A stretch of 64,000 nucleotides of DNA from Streptomyces cucumeris (GTDB lineage Bacteria > Actinomycetota > Actinomycetes > Streptomycetales > Streptomycetaceae): assembly GCF_024295805.1 (NCBI RefSeq), contig NZ_JANCLX010000020.1:92085-156084 (forward strand), read 5' to 3'. Under the pieces are notes generated by a model. It was not told the DNA's origin and made no database searches. It was given only the letters and a program-made list of their open reading frames with translations. The position numbers and the translations under genes were made by a program. Every line of letters starts with the position of its first letter. Position 1 is the first letter of the stretch. Shown here in pieces: positions 8,686 to 21,295 of the stretch.

Positions 8686-10209
8686 GTGACGAGGGAACCC
8701 AACACCCGTCTTGCGGACCTGTTCGGCCTCGCCGGCTGGTCCAAGGGAGAGCTCGCGAGGCTCGTGAACCGGCGGGCGGCGGCCATGGGCCATCCGCAGC
8801 TGGCGACCGACACCTCGCGGGTGCGGCGTTGGATCGACACCGGCGAGACGCCGCGCGATCCCGTGCCCAAGGTGCTGGCCGCCCTGTTCACCGAGCGTCT
8901 CGGTCGTGTCGTGACCATCGAGGACCTCGGGTTCGGAAGAGGTGGGCGCGCGGGAAAGGGACAGTCCGCCGATGGACTGTGCTGGCCCCCCGAGTCCACG
9001 GCCGCGGTCCTCACCGAATTCACGGGAATGGACCTTATGTTCAACCGACGCGGCTTGGTGGGTGCGGGCGCCGCGCTCGCCGCGGGAACCGCCATCACCG
9101 GTGCCATGAGCGACTGGCTGCTCTCCGACCCGACCCTCGCCTCCGACGCCCCCCGTACCGACCACCCCCTGTCCGCCGAACCGGCGGGCTTCGACCGCTA
9201 CGAGGCCGCCCCCGTCGGCTCCCAGGAGATCGACGCGCTGGAGACCTCGGTGGAGGTCTTCCGCGCCTGGGACGCGGCCCGCGGCGGCGGGCTCCAGCGC
9301 AAGGCCGTGGTAGGCCAGCTCAACGAGGTGGGCGGGATGCTCGCCTATCACCACCACCCCGAGCACCTCCAGCGCAGACTGTGGGGGGTGGCGGCCAACC
9401 TCGCGGTGCTGGCCGGCTGGATGTCCCACGACGTGGGGCTCGAGCCCACCGCACAGAAGTACTTCGTGATGGCCGCGCACGCGGCCCGGGAGGGCGGTGA
9501 CCGCCCCCGCGCCGGTGAGGCGCTGTCCCGCGCCGCCCGTCAGATGGTGCACATCGGCCGCCCGCAGGACGCCCTGGAGCTGATGCGGCTGGCCAAGTCC
9601 GGCGCGGGCGACGAGGCGCTGCCGCGCACCCGCGCCATGTTCTGCACCATCGAGGCATGGGCGCAGGCGTCCATGGGCCACGGCCAGGCGGTGCGGCGCA
9701 CCCTGGGCGAGGCGGAGGAGCTGTTCGTCTCCGAGCGGGACCGCGGACCGTCACCGAGCTGGATGCAGCTTTTCAACGAGGCGGATATGCACGGGATGCA
9801 GGGGCTGATCTACCGCACCCTCGCCGAGCACGACCCCTCGGTGGCGTCCCTGTCGCAGCGCCACGCCAAGGAGGCGCTGCGGATGCGGGAGGGCGGCCGT
9901 CAGCGGTCGCAGATCTTCGACCACATCTCCATCGCCTCCGCCTGCTTCATCGGTGACGACCCGGCACAGGGCGACCGCCATGCGCGCAAGGCGCTGGACA
10001 CCATCGAGCAGAACTCCTCGCACCGCACCTGGGACCGGCTGCGCGAGATGTACGGGCTCACCGCCGCGTACGCCTCCTCCCGGCCCATCCGGGAGCTGCG
10101 GGAGGAGATCCAGCAGGCCATGCCCAAGGGCGTCGCCACCAAGGGAGCGAAGGGGGCGGGTCCTGGAGTGAAAGGGGCGGGCGGCACGGCCAGGAGCGCG
10201 GCGGTCTAG
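8686..10209 (+). CDS. NsdA-like helix-turn-helix/TPR regulator
   Basis: Protein of 507 aa. The N-terminal ~80 residues (GWSKGELARLVNRRA...DTSRVRRWIDTGETPRDPVP) form a helix-turn-helix of the type found in NsdA, a Streptomyces regulator of development and antibiotic production. Next comes a hydrophobic stretch (MFNRRGLVGAGAALAAGTAI, ~120-140) seen in that family, then an all-helical TPR-like region of ~300 residues and a Gly/Ala/Lys-rich tail. The start is GTG at 8686, preceded by a G-rich tract. The sequence belongs to the NsdA superfamily as I remember it, but whether it is the NsdA orthologue or a paralogue cannot be decided here. It is convergent with the SpoIIE phosphatase. Confidence 0.75.
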   Translation: MTREPNTRLADLFGLAGWSKGELARLVNRRAAAMGHPQLATDTSRVRRWIDTGETPRDPVPKVLAALFTERLGRVVTIEDLGFGRGGRAGKGQSADGLCWPPESTAAVLTEFTGMDLMFNRRGLVGAGAALAAGTAITGAMSDWLLSDPTLASDAPRTDHPLSAEPAGFDRYEAAPVGSQEIDALETSVEVFRAWDAARGGGLQRKAVVGQLNEVGGMLAYHHHPEHLQRRLWGVAANLAVLAGWMSHDVGLEPTAQKYFVMAAHAAREGGDRPRAGEALSRAARQMVHIGRPQDALELMRLAKSGAGDEALPRTRAMFCTIEAWAQASMGHGQAVRRTLGEAEELFVSERDRGPSPSWMQLFNEADMHGMQGLIYRTLAEHDPSVASLSQRHAKEALRMREGGRQRSQIFDHISIASACFIGDDPAQGDRHARKALDTIEQNSSHRTWDRLREMYGLTAAYASSRPIRELREEIQQAMPKGVATKGAKGAGPGVKGAGGTARSAAV

Positions 10210-10264
10210 CGGCCGCCGTGGTACCGGCGCGGAGCACCGGGCCGGCTGCCGGTCGCTGGGGACC

Positions 10265-11737
10265 CTAGGGGCCGACCCTGGCGATCAGCACACAGGCGTC
10301 GCCCTCGCGGCGCTCATCACCGAACGCCTCGACCACCGTCCGTACGCAGTCCTGTGCGCCGCGGGCGGCGGTGAACCTCGGTGCGAGGGCGAGCAGCCGC
10401 TCGGTGGCGGCCCCGGCGTCCGGGGTGAGCCCTCCGGTGTGCATCAGCAGCAGGTCCCCGGGCTCCAGCCGTACTTCGGCCTGGGTGTACGCGGCGCCGG
10501 TGGTGGCGCCGAGCAGCACCCCGCCCGGCGGTGTCAGCGCACGCCCCGTCCCGCCGCGGAACAGCAGGGGGGCGGGGTGGGCGGCCTGCGCCCACAGCAG
10601 GGTGCGGGTCCGCGGGTCGTACCGGCCGCAGACGGCGCTGCCCAGCGCGGGCTGCGAGGAGACCCCGAGCAGCTGGTTGAGCCGGTCCATCAGTGGTCCC
10701 GGGTCGATCCCGGCGACCGCCATCCCGCGGACGGCACCGAGCAGCATGGCCATCCCCGAGGTCGCGGTGACCCCGTGGCCGGTGAGGTCGCCGACGCTGA
10801 GCAGGGTCTGCCCGTCGGGGAGTTCGAGCGCGTCGTACCAGTCGCCGCCGATCCGCGCGCTGGTCTCGGAGGGGAGGTAGTGGGCGGCCAGGTCGAGGCC
10901 GGAGTCCCGGGCCGGACGGCCCGGGGCGCCGCTGTCCGGCAGCCGCAGTGAACCGCGCCAGGGCGGCAGTACGGCCTCCTGGAGTTCGACGGCCAGCCGG
11001 TGCTCGGCGCGGGCGGCGTACCGCTGGCGCTGGAAGGAGTCCTGTGTCTCGTGCACCGCCCGCTGGCTGCGGCGCAGCTCGCTGACGTCCCGGAGCACGG
11101 CCCACATGGACGCGGTGCTGCCGTCGGCGTGGAACACCGGCTCGCCCGCCAGGTGGAGGGTGCGGACCGCGCCGTCGGTGCGCGCCACCCGGAACTCGCC
11201 CTCGACCGGCTTCCCGTCCACCAGGCAGTCGGTGACCATGCCGGTCAGCACCGGCTGGTCCTCGGGGAGGACCCAGGAGGGCAGCTCGTCCAGGCTGAGC
11301 CCGCCGTCCCGCGGGTCGCGGCCGAAGATCCGGCACAGCTCGTCGGACCAGACCACCTCGTCGGTGAGCAGGTTCCACTCGGCGCTGCCGACCCGGCTGA
11401 GCAGCGAATCGCGCGGGGCGCGGGGGCGCACCGGCTCCGCCGGGGGCGCGTCCGCGGTCCGGGCGCCGCCGTCCCCGGTCCGGGGCTCGGGCAGCCCCTC
11501 GCGGAGCTGGCCCAGGTGCTGGCCGAGGTCGTCCAGATGGTGGACGGCGAGATCGCACAGCGCGCGCTGCCAGCGGAGCTGCGAATCGTTCCGCCCGTCC
11601 AGACCGGCCGTCGTCGTATCGCGGCGGACGGCGTCGACCCTGCCGCGGAGCCGCTCGGTCTGCGAGATGAGGGCGTCGACCGTGCCGCGGCGGGGCGGCT
11701 GGACGGCGGGCTGGTCCGCGGAGCGGGGGGACGGCAT
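10265..11737 (-). CDS. PAS/PP2C (SpoIIE-type) serine phosphatase
   Basis: Protein of 490 aa. An N-terminal helical segment (~1-70) is followed by a PAS domain (~125-235: EWNLLTDEVVWSDELCRIFG...FRVARTDGAVRTLHLAGEPVFHADG). The C-terminal PP2C/SpoIIE catalytic domain (~260-490) has the metal-binding IGGDWYDALELPDGQTLLSVGDLTGHG block and a later GDLLLMHTGGLTPD block supplying acidic ligands. Such phosphatases dephosphorylate anti-anti-sigma (STAS) proteins in partner-switching sigma pathways; PAS would sense the signal. No STAS or anti-sigma kinase gene is adjacent, so the partner is elsewhere. The start ATG is at 11737. Confidence 0.87.
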   Translation of the reverse strand: MPSPRSADQPAVQPPRRGTVDALISQTERLRGRVDAVRRDTTTAGLDGRNDSQLRWQRALCDLAVHHLDDLGQHLGQLREGLPEPRTGDGGARTADAPPAEPVRPRAPRDSLLSRVGSAEWNLLTDEVVWSDELCRIFGRDPRDGGLSLDELPSWVLPEDQPVLTGMVTDCLVDGKPVEGEFRVARTDGAVRTLHLAGEPVFHADGSTASMWAVLRDVSELRRSQRAVHETQDSFQRQRYAARAEHRLAVELQEAVLPPWRGSLRLPDSGAPGRPARDSGLDLAAHYLPSETSARIGGDWYDALELPDGQTLLSVGDLTGHGVTATSGMAMLLGAVRGMAVAGIDPGPLMDRLNQLLGVSSQPALGSAVCGRYDPRTRTLLWAQAAHPAPLLFRGGTGRALTPPGGVLLGATTGAAYTQAEVRLEPGDLLLMHTGGLTPDAGAATERLLALAPRFTAARGAQDCVRTVVEAFGDERREGDACVLIARVGP

Positions 11738-12047
11738 GACGTTCTCCGATACGGGCGCGGCGCGGCCGGTTTCATGGGGCTGGACCGGTTACGACTGTTG
11801 CACAGGCTGCGACATCCCGTAACCGGTTTGGCAATACCCGATCCGGTGGTGCTTCTGGCATATGCCAGCGGCTCTCCCGGGACATTTCGCCCGTACCCGC
11901 CGGAGGAATTGGTTCCGGTAGGCTGCGGCGCTCGGGAATCCCTACAGTCCGGGCGCCCCGCAGGCATACCGCACCCGGACACCGGCAAGAATGCCGGACG
12001 ACGGAAATCCCGTTGCCAGCGAACCTCCCGCACCGGATGCTGACCTC
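11738..12047. promoter_or_regulatory. Divergent intergenic region with a 10-bp inverted repeat
   Basis: About 310 bases between the SpoIIE gene and the HEAT-repeat gene. A perfect inverted repeat ACCGGTTACG (11784-11793) / CGTAACCGGT (11818-11827) is separated by 24 bases. Bases 11830-12047 show nothing else I recognise. An in-frame ATG at 11991 would extend the HEAT gene by 19 poorly conserved-looking residues. Confidence 0.45.
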
Positions 12048-13472
12048 ATGTTCGATCCAGACATAGCGCCCAGCGGCACCCTGCTCGGCCTCCTTCAGCG
12101 AGGCCGCGGCGACGGGACCCTGCACGCCCTCGCGGCGCCGCGGGCCGAGGCGCTCGCGGCACTGCACCACTGCGTGCTGCGCGACCCCCGCCGTGACTGG
12201 CAGGTCGAGAACCGCTCCCTCTACTACGCCCGGCTCTGTCTCGACCTCGACGCGGACCTGGACCCGATCGAACAGCACCTCTTCCACCCCGACGACCTGC
12301 TCGACTCCGATGAGCAGCGCACCGGTCTCGCCCTGGCCGTCCTCGGCCACCTCGCCTCCTACGACCGGCTCGACGCCCTGCGGCTGCTGCGCCGCTACGC
12401 CGTGGCCGGGTCCAACTGGGAATGGGCCCTGGACGAGCTGGCCCTGCGCGACGACGACACCGGGCTGCGCGCCCTGGCCCCCGCGATCCTCGCCCGCTTC
12501 CCGGAGACCCCCGACGGCGACACCGAGCTGGCCGCCGCCGTGCGCGGCTCCTACGAACCCCGGCCGTGGCGGCTGTGGGCCGACGACCCGCGCCACGGAC
12601 CGCGGGTGCGCGCCGCGCAGGAGCAGGGCGCCTTCGACCGCTGGCAGCGCCAGCTCAGGCCCACCGGGCCGCGCCCCGGCTGGAGCGTCCAGGACGTCCT
12701 GCGCTGGGCCCAGCAGGAGCACGACCTGCGGCCGAGCGCCCGTACCCCGGACGCCGCGGCCCGCTGCCTCATCGCCGTCGCCGGTCCCGAGGACCGGCCC
12801 GAGCTGCTCGCCGCCGCCGCCTCCGCCCCGGACGCGGCCCGCGCCGCCGCTCTGCGGCACCTCGCGGAGACCGGCGACCCCGAGGTGCTGGACCTGATCG
12901 AACGCGCCGCGACCGAACCGGACGCCACCGAACTGGTCTCCCAGGCGGCCCTCTCCGCCTTCGAGCGGATGCGCAGTATCACCGCACTGGACCGGGCCCG
13001 GATCTGGGCCCACCGGCCCGACCCCCTCGGCGACGCCGCCGCCGCGATGCTCGCCTGCCGCGGCGGCCAGTACGACGCCCCGCTCGTCCTCACCGCCCTG
13101 CGCCGCACCGTGCGCGGCGACGGCCCCGATGCCCAGGCGCTGTGGACCCTGGTCGACGGCGCCGGACGTCTCGCGATCTCCTGCGCCGCACCCGTGCTGC
13201 GCCATATCTACCGCGAAACCGCCTCCTCCCACCTCCGCGGCCGCGCCGCCCGCGCGCTCGCCGCCACCGATCCGTCCTTCGCGGCGGGCTTCGCCGTCGA
13301 GTGTCTGTGGGACTGCGAGGAGACCACCCGCGAGGTCGCCGCCCACCACGCGGCCACCGCCGACGCCCGGGTGGTGGAGCAGCTCCGCCGGCTGGCCGCC
13401 GATCCCGCCGAGGAGGCGGACGTCCAGACCGCGGTCCGCAGCCGTATCGGTCCCGACGCGGCGGGCGTCTGA
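12048..13472 (+). CDS. HEAT-repeat protein of unknown role
   Basis: Protein of 474 aa, almost entirely short alpha-helical pairs typical of HEAT repeats (for example ALRLLRRYAV...WALDELALRDDD, ARAAALRHLAETGDPEVLDLIERAA, and a C-terminal SHLRGRAARALAATDP...CEETTREVAAHHAAT). It should be a soluble scaffold or binding protein. I prefer ATG 12048 (MFDPDIAPSGTLLGLLQRG) because the Streptomyces homologues I remember begin there. ATG 11991 is in frame and possible; neither has a strong ribosome site. Three related copies of CTGATCCACCGG follow the stop (13469-13519). Confidence 0.72.
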   Translation: MFDPDIAPSGTLLGLLQRGRGDGTLHALAAPRAEALAALHHCVLRDPRRDWQVENRSLYYARLCLDLDADLDPIEQHLFHPDDLLDSDEQRTGLALAVLGHLASYDRLDALRLLRRYAVAGSNWEWALDELALRDDDTGLRALAPAILARFPETPDGDTELAAAVRGSYEPRPWRLWADDPRHGPRVRAAQEQGAFDRWQRQLRPTGPRPGWSVQDVLRWAQQEHDLRPSARTPDAAARCLIAVAGPEDRPELLAAAASAPDAARAAALRHLAETGDPEVLDLIERAATEPDATELVSQAALSAFERMRSITALDRARIWAHRPDPLGDAAAAMLACRGGQYDAPLVLTALRRTVRGDGPDAQALWTLVDGAGRLAISCAAPVLRHIYRETASSHLRGRAARALAATDPSFAAGFAVECLWDCEETTREVAAHHAATADARVVEQLRRLAADPAEEADVQTAVRSRIGPDAAGV

Positions 13473-13669
13473 TCCACCGGCCGCCCTGATCCACCGGGCG
13501 CCGCCCTGAATCCACCGGGGTGCCGAAGGCGACGTCCCGCCCCCCGGTTGCGCACCCACGGTGACCGGACCGGTGCTCCGGGGCGCCGAGGGCCAACGCT
13601 CATGGGACGTTCCACGGCGCGCAACGTGCCCGATGCCGGAGCCACCTCTCGTACGCCGAGAACACCGGT

Positions 13670-14815
13670 ATGCGTGTCGCCCTCGTGACTGAATCCTTCC
13701 CGCCCGACATCAACGGCGTTGCCCACTGCGCGCTCCAGACGGCCGACCATCTCCAGAGGACCGGCCATGAACCGCTGGTCATCGCCCCCGCCGGTGCACC
13801 GGCCGGCACCGGGAGCGAACCGCCGGACGAGGCGGAGCCCGAGCGCCCCTACTCGGTCGTCCGCGTCCCGTCGCTCCCGCTGCCCGGCTATCCCCAGGTG
13901 CGCGTCGCGCTCCCCAGCCGCCGCCTCGCCGCCGCGATCACCGCGCACGGCAGCGACCTCGTCCACCTCGCCAGTCCCTTCGTCCTGGGGGCGCGCGGGA
14001 TGACGGCCGCGCTGCGGCTGCGGATACCGGCCGTCGCCGTCTACCAGACCGATCTGGGCGGCTACGCCCGTACCTACCTCGGGGCCGGGGAGAACGCGGC
14101 CTGGCGGCGGATCCGCGCCGTGCACACCGCGGCCGACCGGACCCTCGCCCCGTCCACCGCCGCCGCCCGCGACCTCGAGGAGCACGGGGTGCCGCGGGTC
14201 CGGCTGTGGCCGCGCGGGGTGGACACCGAGCGGTTCCGCCCCTCCCGCCGTGACTCCGCGCTGCGCCGTGAGCTGGCGCCCGGAGGCGAGCTGATCGTCG
14301 GCTACGTCGGCCGTCTCGCCCCCGAGAAGAACGTCGAACTCCTGGCCCCGCTGTGCGCCGTACCCGGCGTCCGGGTGGTCGTGGTGGGCGACGGGCCCAG
14401 CGAACCCGCGCTGCGGGCCGCGCTGCCCGGCGCCCGGTTCCTCGGCCGTCGCACCGGGGACGAACTGGCCCGTCTCTTCGCCTCGCTGGACGTCTTCGCG
14501 CACACCGGACCGCAGGAGACGTTCTGCCAGACCGTGCAGGAGGCACAGGCCAGCGGGGTCGCGGTGGTCGCGCCCGCCGCGGGAGGGCCGCTGGACCTCG
14601 TCGCCCACGGCCGGACCGGGCTGCTGGTGCCGCCCGGCGACGCCGCGGCGGTGCGGGACGCCGTCGCGCTGCTCGGGGCCGACGCGGGCTTGCGCGCGTC
14701 GCTCGGGCGCGCCGCGCGGCACGCGGTCGCGGGCCGCACCTGGGGCGCCGTCGTCGACCAACTGGTCGACCACTACGCCGAGGTGCTGATGGACCGTACG
14801 GCGGTGGCGGCATGA
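13670..14815 (+). CDS. GT4-family glycosyltransferase (mannosyltransferase-like)
   Basis: Protein of 381 aa with a GT-B fold. The N-terminal acceptor domain begins MRVALVTESFPPDINGVAHC. The C-terminal nucleotide-sugar domain has GYVGRLAPEKNVELL and the retaining GT4 E-x7-E region GPQETFCQTVQEAQASGVAVVAP. The N-terminal motif and length resemble actinobacterial GDP-mannose-dependent alpha-mannosyltransferases of the PimB/MgtA kind. The donor sugar is inferred, not shown. No transmembrane segment is seen; it would act at the cytoplasmic face. The stop overlaps the next start (ATGA), so the two glycosyltransferases are translationally coupled. Confidence 0.82.
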   Translation: MRVALVTESFPPDINGVAHCALQTADHLQRTGHEPLVIAPAGAPAGTGSEPPDEAEPERPYSVVRVPSLPLPGYPQVRVALPSRRLAAAITAHGSDLVHLASPFVLGARGMTAALRLRIPAVAVYQTDLGGYARTYLGAGENAAWRRIRAVHTAADRTLAPSTAAARDLEEHGVPRVRLWPRGVDTERFRPSRRDSALRRELAPGGELIVGYVGRLAPEKNVELLAPLCAVPGVRVVVVGDGPSEPALRAALPGARFLGRRTGDELARLFASLDVFAHTGPQETFCQTVQEAQASGVAVVAPAAGGPLDLVAHGRTGLLVPPGDAAAVRDAVALLGADAGLRASLGRAARHAVAGRTWGAVVDQLVDHYAEVLMDRTAVAA

Positions 14816-16080
14816 CCGGCGACCACACCGACCAGCCGGTCCCGCTGCGCATCGTCCGGCTCGCCAACTTCGTGACCCCCTCCTCCGGCGGTCTGCGCAC
14901 CGCACTGCGGGAGCTCGGCGCGGGCTACCTGGCCGCCGGTCATGAGCCCGTGCTGGTGGTGCCGGGGGAGCGCGCCCGCGACGAGCACACCCGCCAGGGG
15001 CGGGTGATCACCCTGCCCGGGCCGTGCGTCCCCGGTACCGGCGGCTATCGCGTCCTCACCGACCGGCGGCGGCTGGGCGCCCTGCTGGAGTCGCTCGCCC
15101 CCGACCGGCTGGAGGTCTCCGACCGCACCACCCTGCGCTGGACGGGGGAGTGGGCGCGGCGCGCCCGCGTTCCCGCCGTGATGGTCTCCCATGAGAGCGC
15201 GGACGCGGTGCTGCGTACCTGGGGCGTCCCCGGGCGATTCGCCGAGGCGGCCGCCGACCGGCTCAACCGGCGGACCGCGCGGGCGTACGCGCGGATCGTC
15301 TGCACCACGGACTGGGCGGCGCGCGAGTTTCACCGCATCGGCGCGCGAAACGTCGTACGTGCCCCCTTGGGTGTGGACCTCGACCACTTCCACCCCGCCC
15401 GCCATGACCCCCGGTTGCGCGACCGGCACCGCGGCGGGGCCGCGGTGCTGCTCCTGCTGGCGTCGCGGCTCTCACCGGAGAAGCGGCCGAGCCGCGCCCT
15501 GGACGCCCTCGCCGAACTCCGGCGGCGCGGCGTACCCGCGGCGCTCGTGGTCGCGGGCGACGGCCCGTTGCGCGGACGGCTGGAGGCACGCGCCGGGGCG
15601 GAGGGACTGCCGGTGTCCTTCCTCGGCCATGTCGCGGACCGGGCCGGGCTCGCCGCGCTCCAGGCGAGCGCGGACGCCGTCCTGGCCCCGGGGCCGGCGG
15701 AGACCTTCGGCCTGGCCGCGCTGGAGGCGCTGGCGTGCGGTTCGCCCGTCGTGGTGAGCGAACTCTCCGCACTCCCGGCCATCGTCGGGGCGGCGGGCGC
15801 GGCGGCGGCCGACGGCGGACCGGCGTTCGCGGACGCGGTGGAACGGATCCTGGACCGCCCGGAGCCGCTGCGCCGGGCGATGGCCCGGGCCCGGGCGGAG
15901 GCGTACGGCTGGCCCGGCGCGGTCGCCGCGTTCCTGGCCGCCCATGACGCCTCGCCGGGCACCTCCGCGCGGCACGGGACGGCCGCGGACGCCGCGCACG
16001 ACGGTCCCCGGGGCCCGCTGAACGGTTCCGCGCCGCACCGCCCCGCCCGCGCCCACCGGGCCGTGGACGGTGCGCGGTGA
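14812..16080 (+). CDS. Second GT4-family glycosyltransferase
   Basis: Protein of 422 aa starting MTGDHTDQPVPLRIVRLANF at the ATG overlapping the upstream stop (14812-14815). GT-B fold: N-terminal SSGGLRTALRELGAGYLAAGHEPVLVVPG, then LASRLSPEKRPSRALDAL, and the GT4 motif PAETFGLAALEALACGSPVVVSE. It has a ~50-residue low-complexity Ala/Pro/His/Arg tail. It shares the GT4 family with its neighbour but is clearly divergent from it, so the pair probably adds successive sugars to one acceptor. The acceptor is unknown. Confidence 0.82.
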   Translation: MTGDHTDQPVPLRIVRLANFVTPSSGGLRTALRELGAGYLAAGHEPVLVVPGERARDEHTRQGRVITLPGPCVPGTGGYRVLTDRRRLGALLESLAPDRLEVSDRTTLRWTGEWARRARVPAVMVSHESADAVLRTWGVPGRFAEAAADRLNRRTARAYARIVCTTDWAAREFHRIGARNVVRAPLGVDLDHFHPARHDPRLRDRHRGGAAVLLLLASRLSPEKRPSRALDALAELRRRGVPAALVVAGDGPLRGRLEARAGAEGLPVSFLGHVADRAGLAALQASADAVLAPGPAETFGLAALEALACGSPVVVSELSALPAIVGAAGAAAADGGPAFADAVERILDRPEPLRRAMARARAEAYGWPGAVAAFLAAHDASPGTSARHGTAADAAHDGPRGPLNGSAPHRPARAHRAVDGAR

Positions 16081-16150
16081 ACCCGGTCCGCGCCGCACCG
16101 GCACCCGGCGAACCCCGGCCCACCCGGCCCCGGCTTGCGACAATGGCAGG

Positions 16151-19765
<3,615 letters not shown>

Positions 19766-19998
19766 ACGCCCGAAGGACCGCTCGAAGAACTCCGTGACGG
19801 GGGGTTGCGGGAGCGGGCACCGTGAGTAGGTTGATTCCCCCGTTGTGATGTATGGCGCGTTCAAGACCGTTTGCGGTGGCGGCCATCGGTAACCCGATAC
19901 ATAGCGAACCCGCCCGGATGCGCTCCGCATGACACGGGCGCCCGCCCCGCGGACGTAGGCGCGGCGAGGTCGAGGGCGGGTTGCCGTAACGGACTTCA

Positions 19999-20034
19999 CG
20001 CATACGACGCATATGACGCATACGACGCATTCTC
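19999..20034 (+). repeat. 9-bp tandem repeat upstream of the WhiB-like gene
   Basis: Units CGCATACGA (19999-20007), CGCATATGA (20008-20016), CGCATACGA (20017-20025) and a degraded fourth unit (20026-20034), ending 14 bases before the start codon. The repeats lie in the leader just upstream of the ribosome site. The rest of the 19766-20048 gap shows no gene. Confidence 0.6.
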
Positions 20035-20048
20035 GGAAAGGGGCAGCC

Positions 20049-20351
20049 ATGGCCTGGTGGCAGAACGCCGCATGTACGCACGAGGACCCCGAACTCTTCT
20101 TCCCGGTGGGCATCGCGGGCCCCGCCGCGCAGCAGCAGGAGGCCCGCGCCAAGCAGGTCTGCGAGGGCTGTCCGGTGGCCCAGGCGTGTCTGGAGTACGC
20201 GCTCGACGCCGGGATGACCCACGGGGTGTGGGGCGGCACCGGCGAGGAGGAACGCCGGGCGCTGCGCCGCCGTGGACAGCGCCGCAGCAGGAAGAACGCC
20301 GGCCAGGAGCGGGACGTGGCGCACGCCGGGAGCCGCCGTGCCGCCCACTGA
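20049..20351 (+). CDS. WhiB-like (Wbl) iron-sulfur regulator
   Basis: Protein of 100 aa. Four cysteines at 9, 38, 41 and 47 have the Wbl spacing that ligates a [4Fe-4S] cluster. The family turn GVWGG is at 59-63, followed by a basic tail (RRRGQRRSRK) for DNA or sigma-factor contact. Wbl proteins act with the principal sigma factor in actinobacterial development, redox response and drug tolerance. The compact layout (PELFFPVGIAGPA after the first Cys) resembles the short WblE class rather than WhiB, WhiD or WblA, but subclass is tentative. The ATG at 20049 has a GAAAGGGG ribosome site; an upstream ATG at 20013 lies in the tandem repeat and is unlikely. Confidence 0.88.
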   Translation: MAWWQNAACTHEDPELFFPVGIAGPAAQQQEARAKQVCEGCPVAQACLEYALDAGMTHGVWGGTGEEERRALRRRGQRRSRKNAGQERDVAHAGSRRAAH

Positions 20352-20374
20352 GCGGCCGCCTCGGACCGGCCCCG

Positions 20375-21295
20375 CTACCCCCGCCCTGCCCGCTCCGGAG
20401 ACGCTGCCGGAGCCGTCCGCCCCCGGAAGACCCGCCCCAGCGGGGTGAACCGCACCCCGGTGCCCGGTACCGCCTGTGCCGCGGCGGCCAGCCACCGCTC
20501 CGGGACGACACCCACCACCGGATAGCCACCGGTCGTCGGATGGTCGGCCAGGAAGAGCACCGGACGGCCGTCGGGCGGCACCTGGATGGCGCCGAGCGCC
20601 ATGCCCTCGCTGGGCAGTTCACCCTCCCGCGCCCGTTCCAGGGCGGGGCCCTCGGTCCGCAGCCCGATCCGGTTGCTGGCGGCCGACACCCGGAAGCCAC
20701 CGGTGGCCAGGGTGCGCAGCCCCGCCGCGGTGAACCAGTCGTCGCGCGGTCCGAGCACCACCGGGAGCACCAGTTCCCGTGGCACACCCCGGTGCGGGAC
20801 CACGTCCACCGCGGGCGGCGCGCCGCCCGCGCGCCCGAGCGCGAGCACCGCGCCGTCCGCGAGCGGGGCCGGACCGAGCCCGGAGAGGACATCGGTGGCG
20901 CGGCTGCCGAGCACCGGGTCCGCCGCGACCCCGCCGTCGAACGCCAGATAGCTGCGTACGCCGTGGGTGGCGGCCCCGAGCTCCAGCAGCGCACCGGCCG
21001 GTACGCGCACGGGCGCGCCCCACGCGGCGGGGCGGCCGTCGACCGAGACGGCGCAGGGCGCGCCGGTGACGGCCACGGTCGCGGCGCGGCGTGGCCGCAC
21101 CGCGCAGCCGGTCAGGGTGGTCTCCAGGGTCGCGGCGTCGTCCGCGTTCCCCACCAGGCGGTTGGCGAGCCGGTGCGCGGGCTGGTCCAGGGCTCCGGAG
21201 CGGGGTACGCCGAGATGGGCGTGGCCGGTCCGGCCCAGGTCCTGGACGGTGGTCAGAGCCCCGGCCCGTTCGACCGAGAAGGCGCTGTCGGTCAT
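20375..21295 (-). CDS. pxpC: 5-oxoprolinase subunit C (KipA/biotin-dependent carboxyltransferase fold)
   Basis: Protein of 306 aa with the AHS2/KipA fold. It opens FSVERAGALTTVQDLGRTGHAHLGVPRSGALD, and the C-terminal part has RIGLRTEGPALERA...EGMALGAIQVPPDGRPVLFLADHPTTGGYP. In PxpABC this subunit works with PxpB to cleave 5-oxoproline to glutamate using ATP. It is the last gene of pxpA-pxpB-pxpC; its ATG overlaps the pxpB stop (21292-21295). It is convergent with the Wbl gene, only 23 bases away. Confidence 0.9.
   Translation of the reverse strand: MTDSAFSVERAGALTTVQDLGRTGHAHLGVPRSGALDQPAHRLANRLVGNADDAATLETTLTGCAVRPRRAATVAVTGAPCAVSVDGRPAAWGAPVRVPAGALLELGAATHGVRSYLAFDGGVAADPVLGSRATDVLSGLGPAPLADGAVLALGRAGGAPPAVDVVPHRGVPRELVLPVVLGPRDDWFTAAGLRTLATGGFRVSAASNRIGLRTEGPALERAREGELPSEGMALGAIQVPPDGRPVLFLADHPTTGGYPVVGVVPERWLAAAAQAVPGTGVRFTPLGRVFRGRTAPAASPERAGRG

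Noticed and set aside
14353..16080. Longer version of the second glycosyltransferase starting at 14353
   Set aside because: The extra N-terminus overlaps the first glycosyltransferase out of frame and is Arg-rich; homology begins at ATG 14812, which has an ATGA coupling.
20013..20048. Upstream start for the WhiB-like protein
   Set aside because: The added residues come from the 9-base tandem repeat, and the ribosome site fits only ATG 20049.
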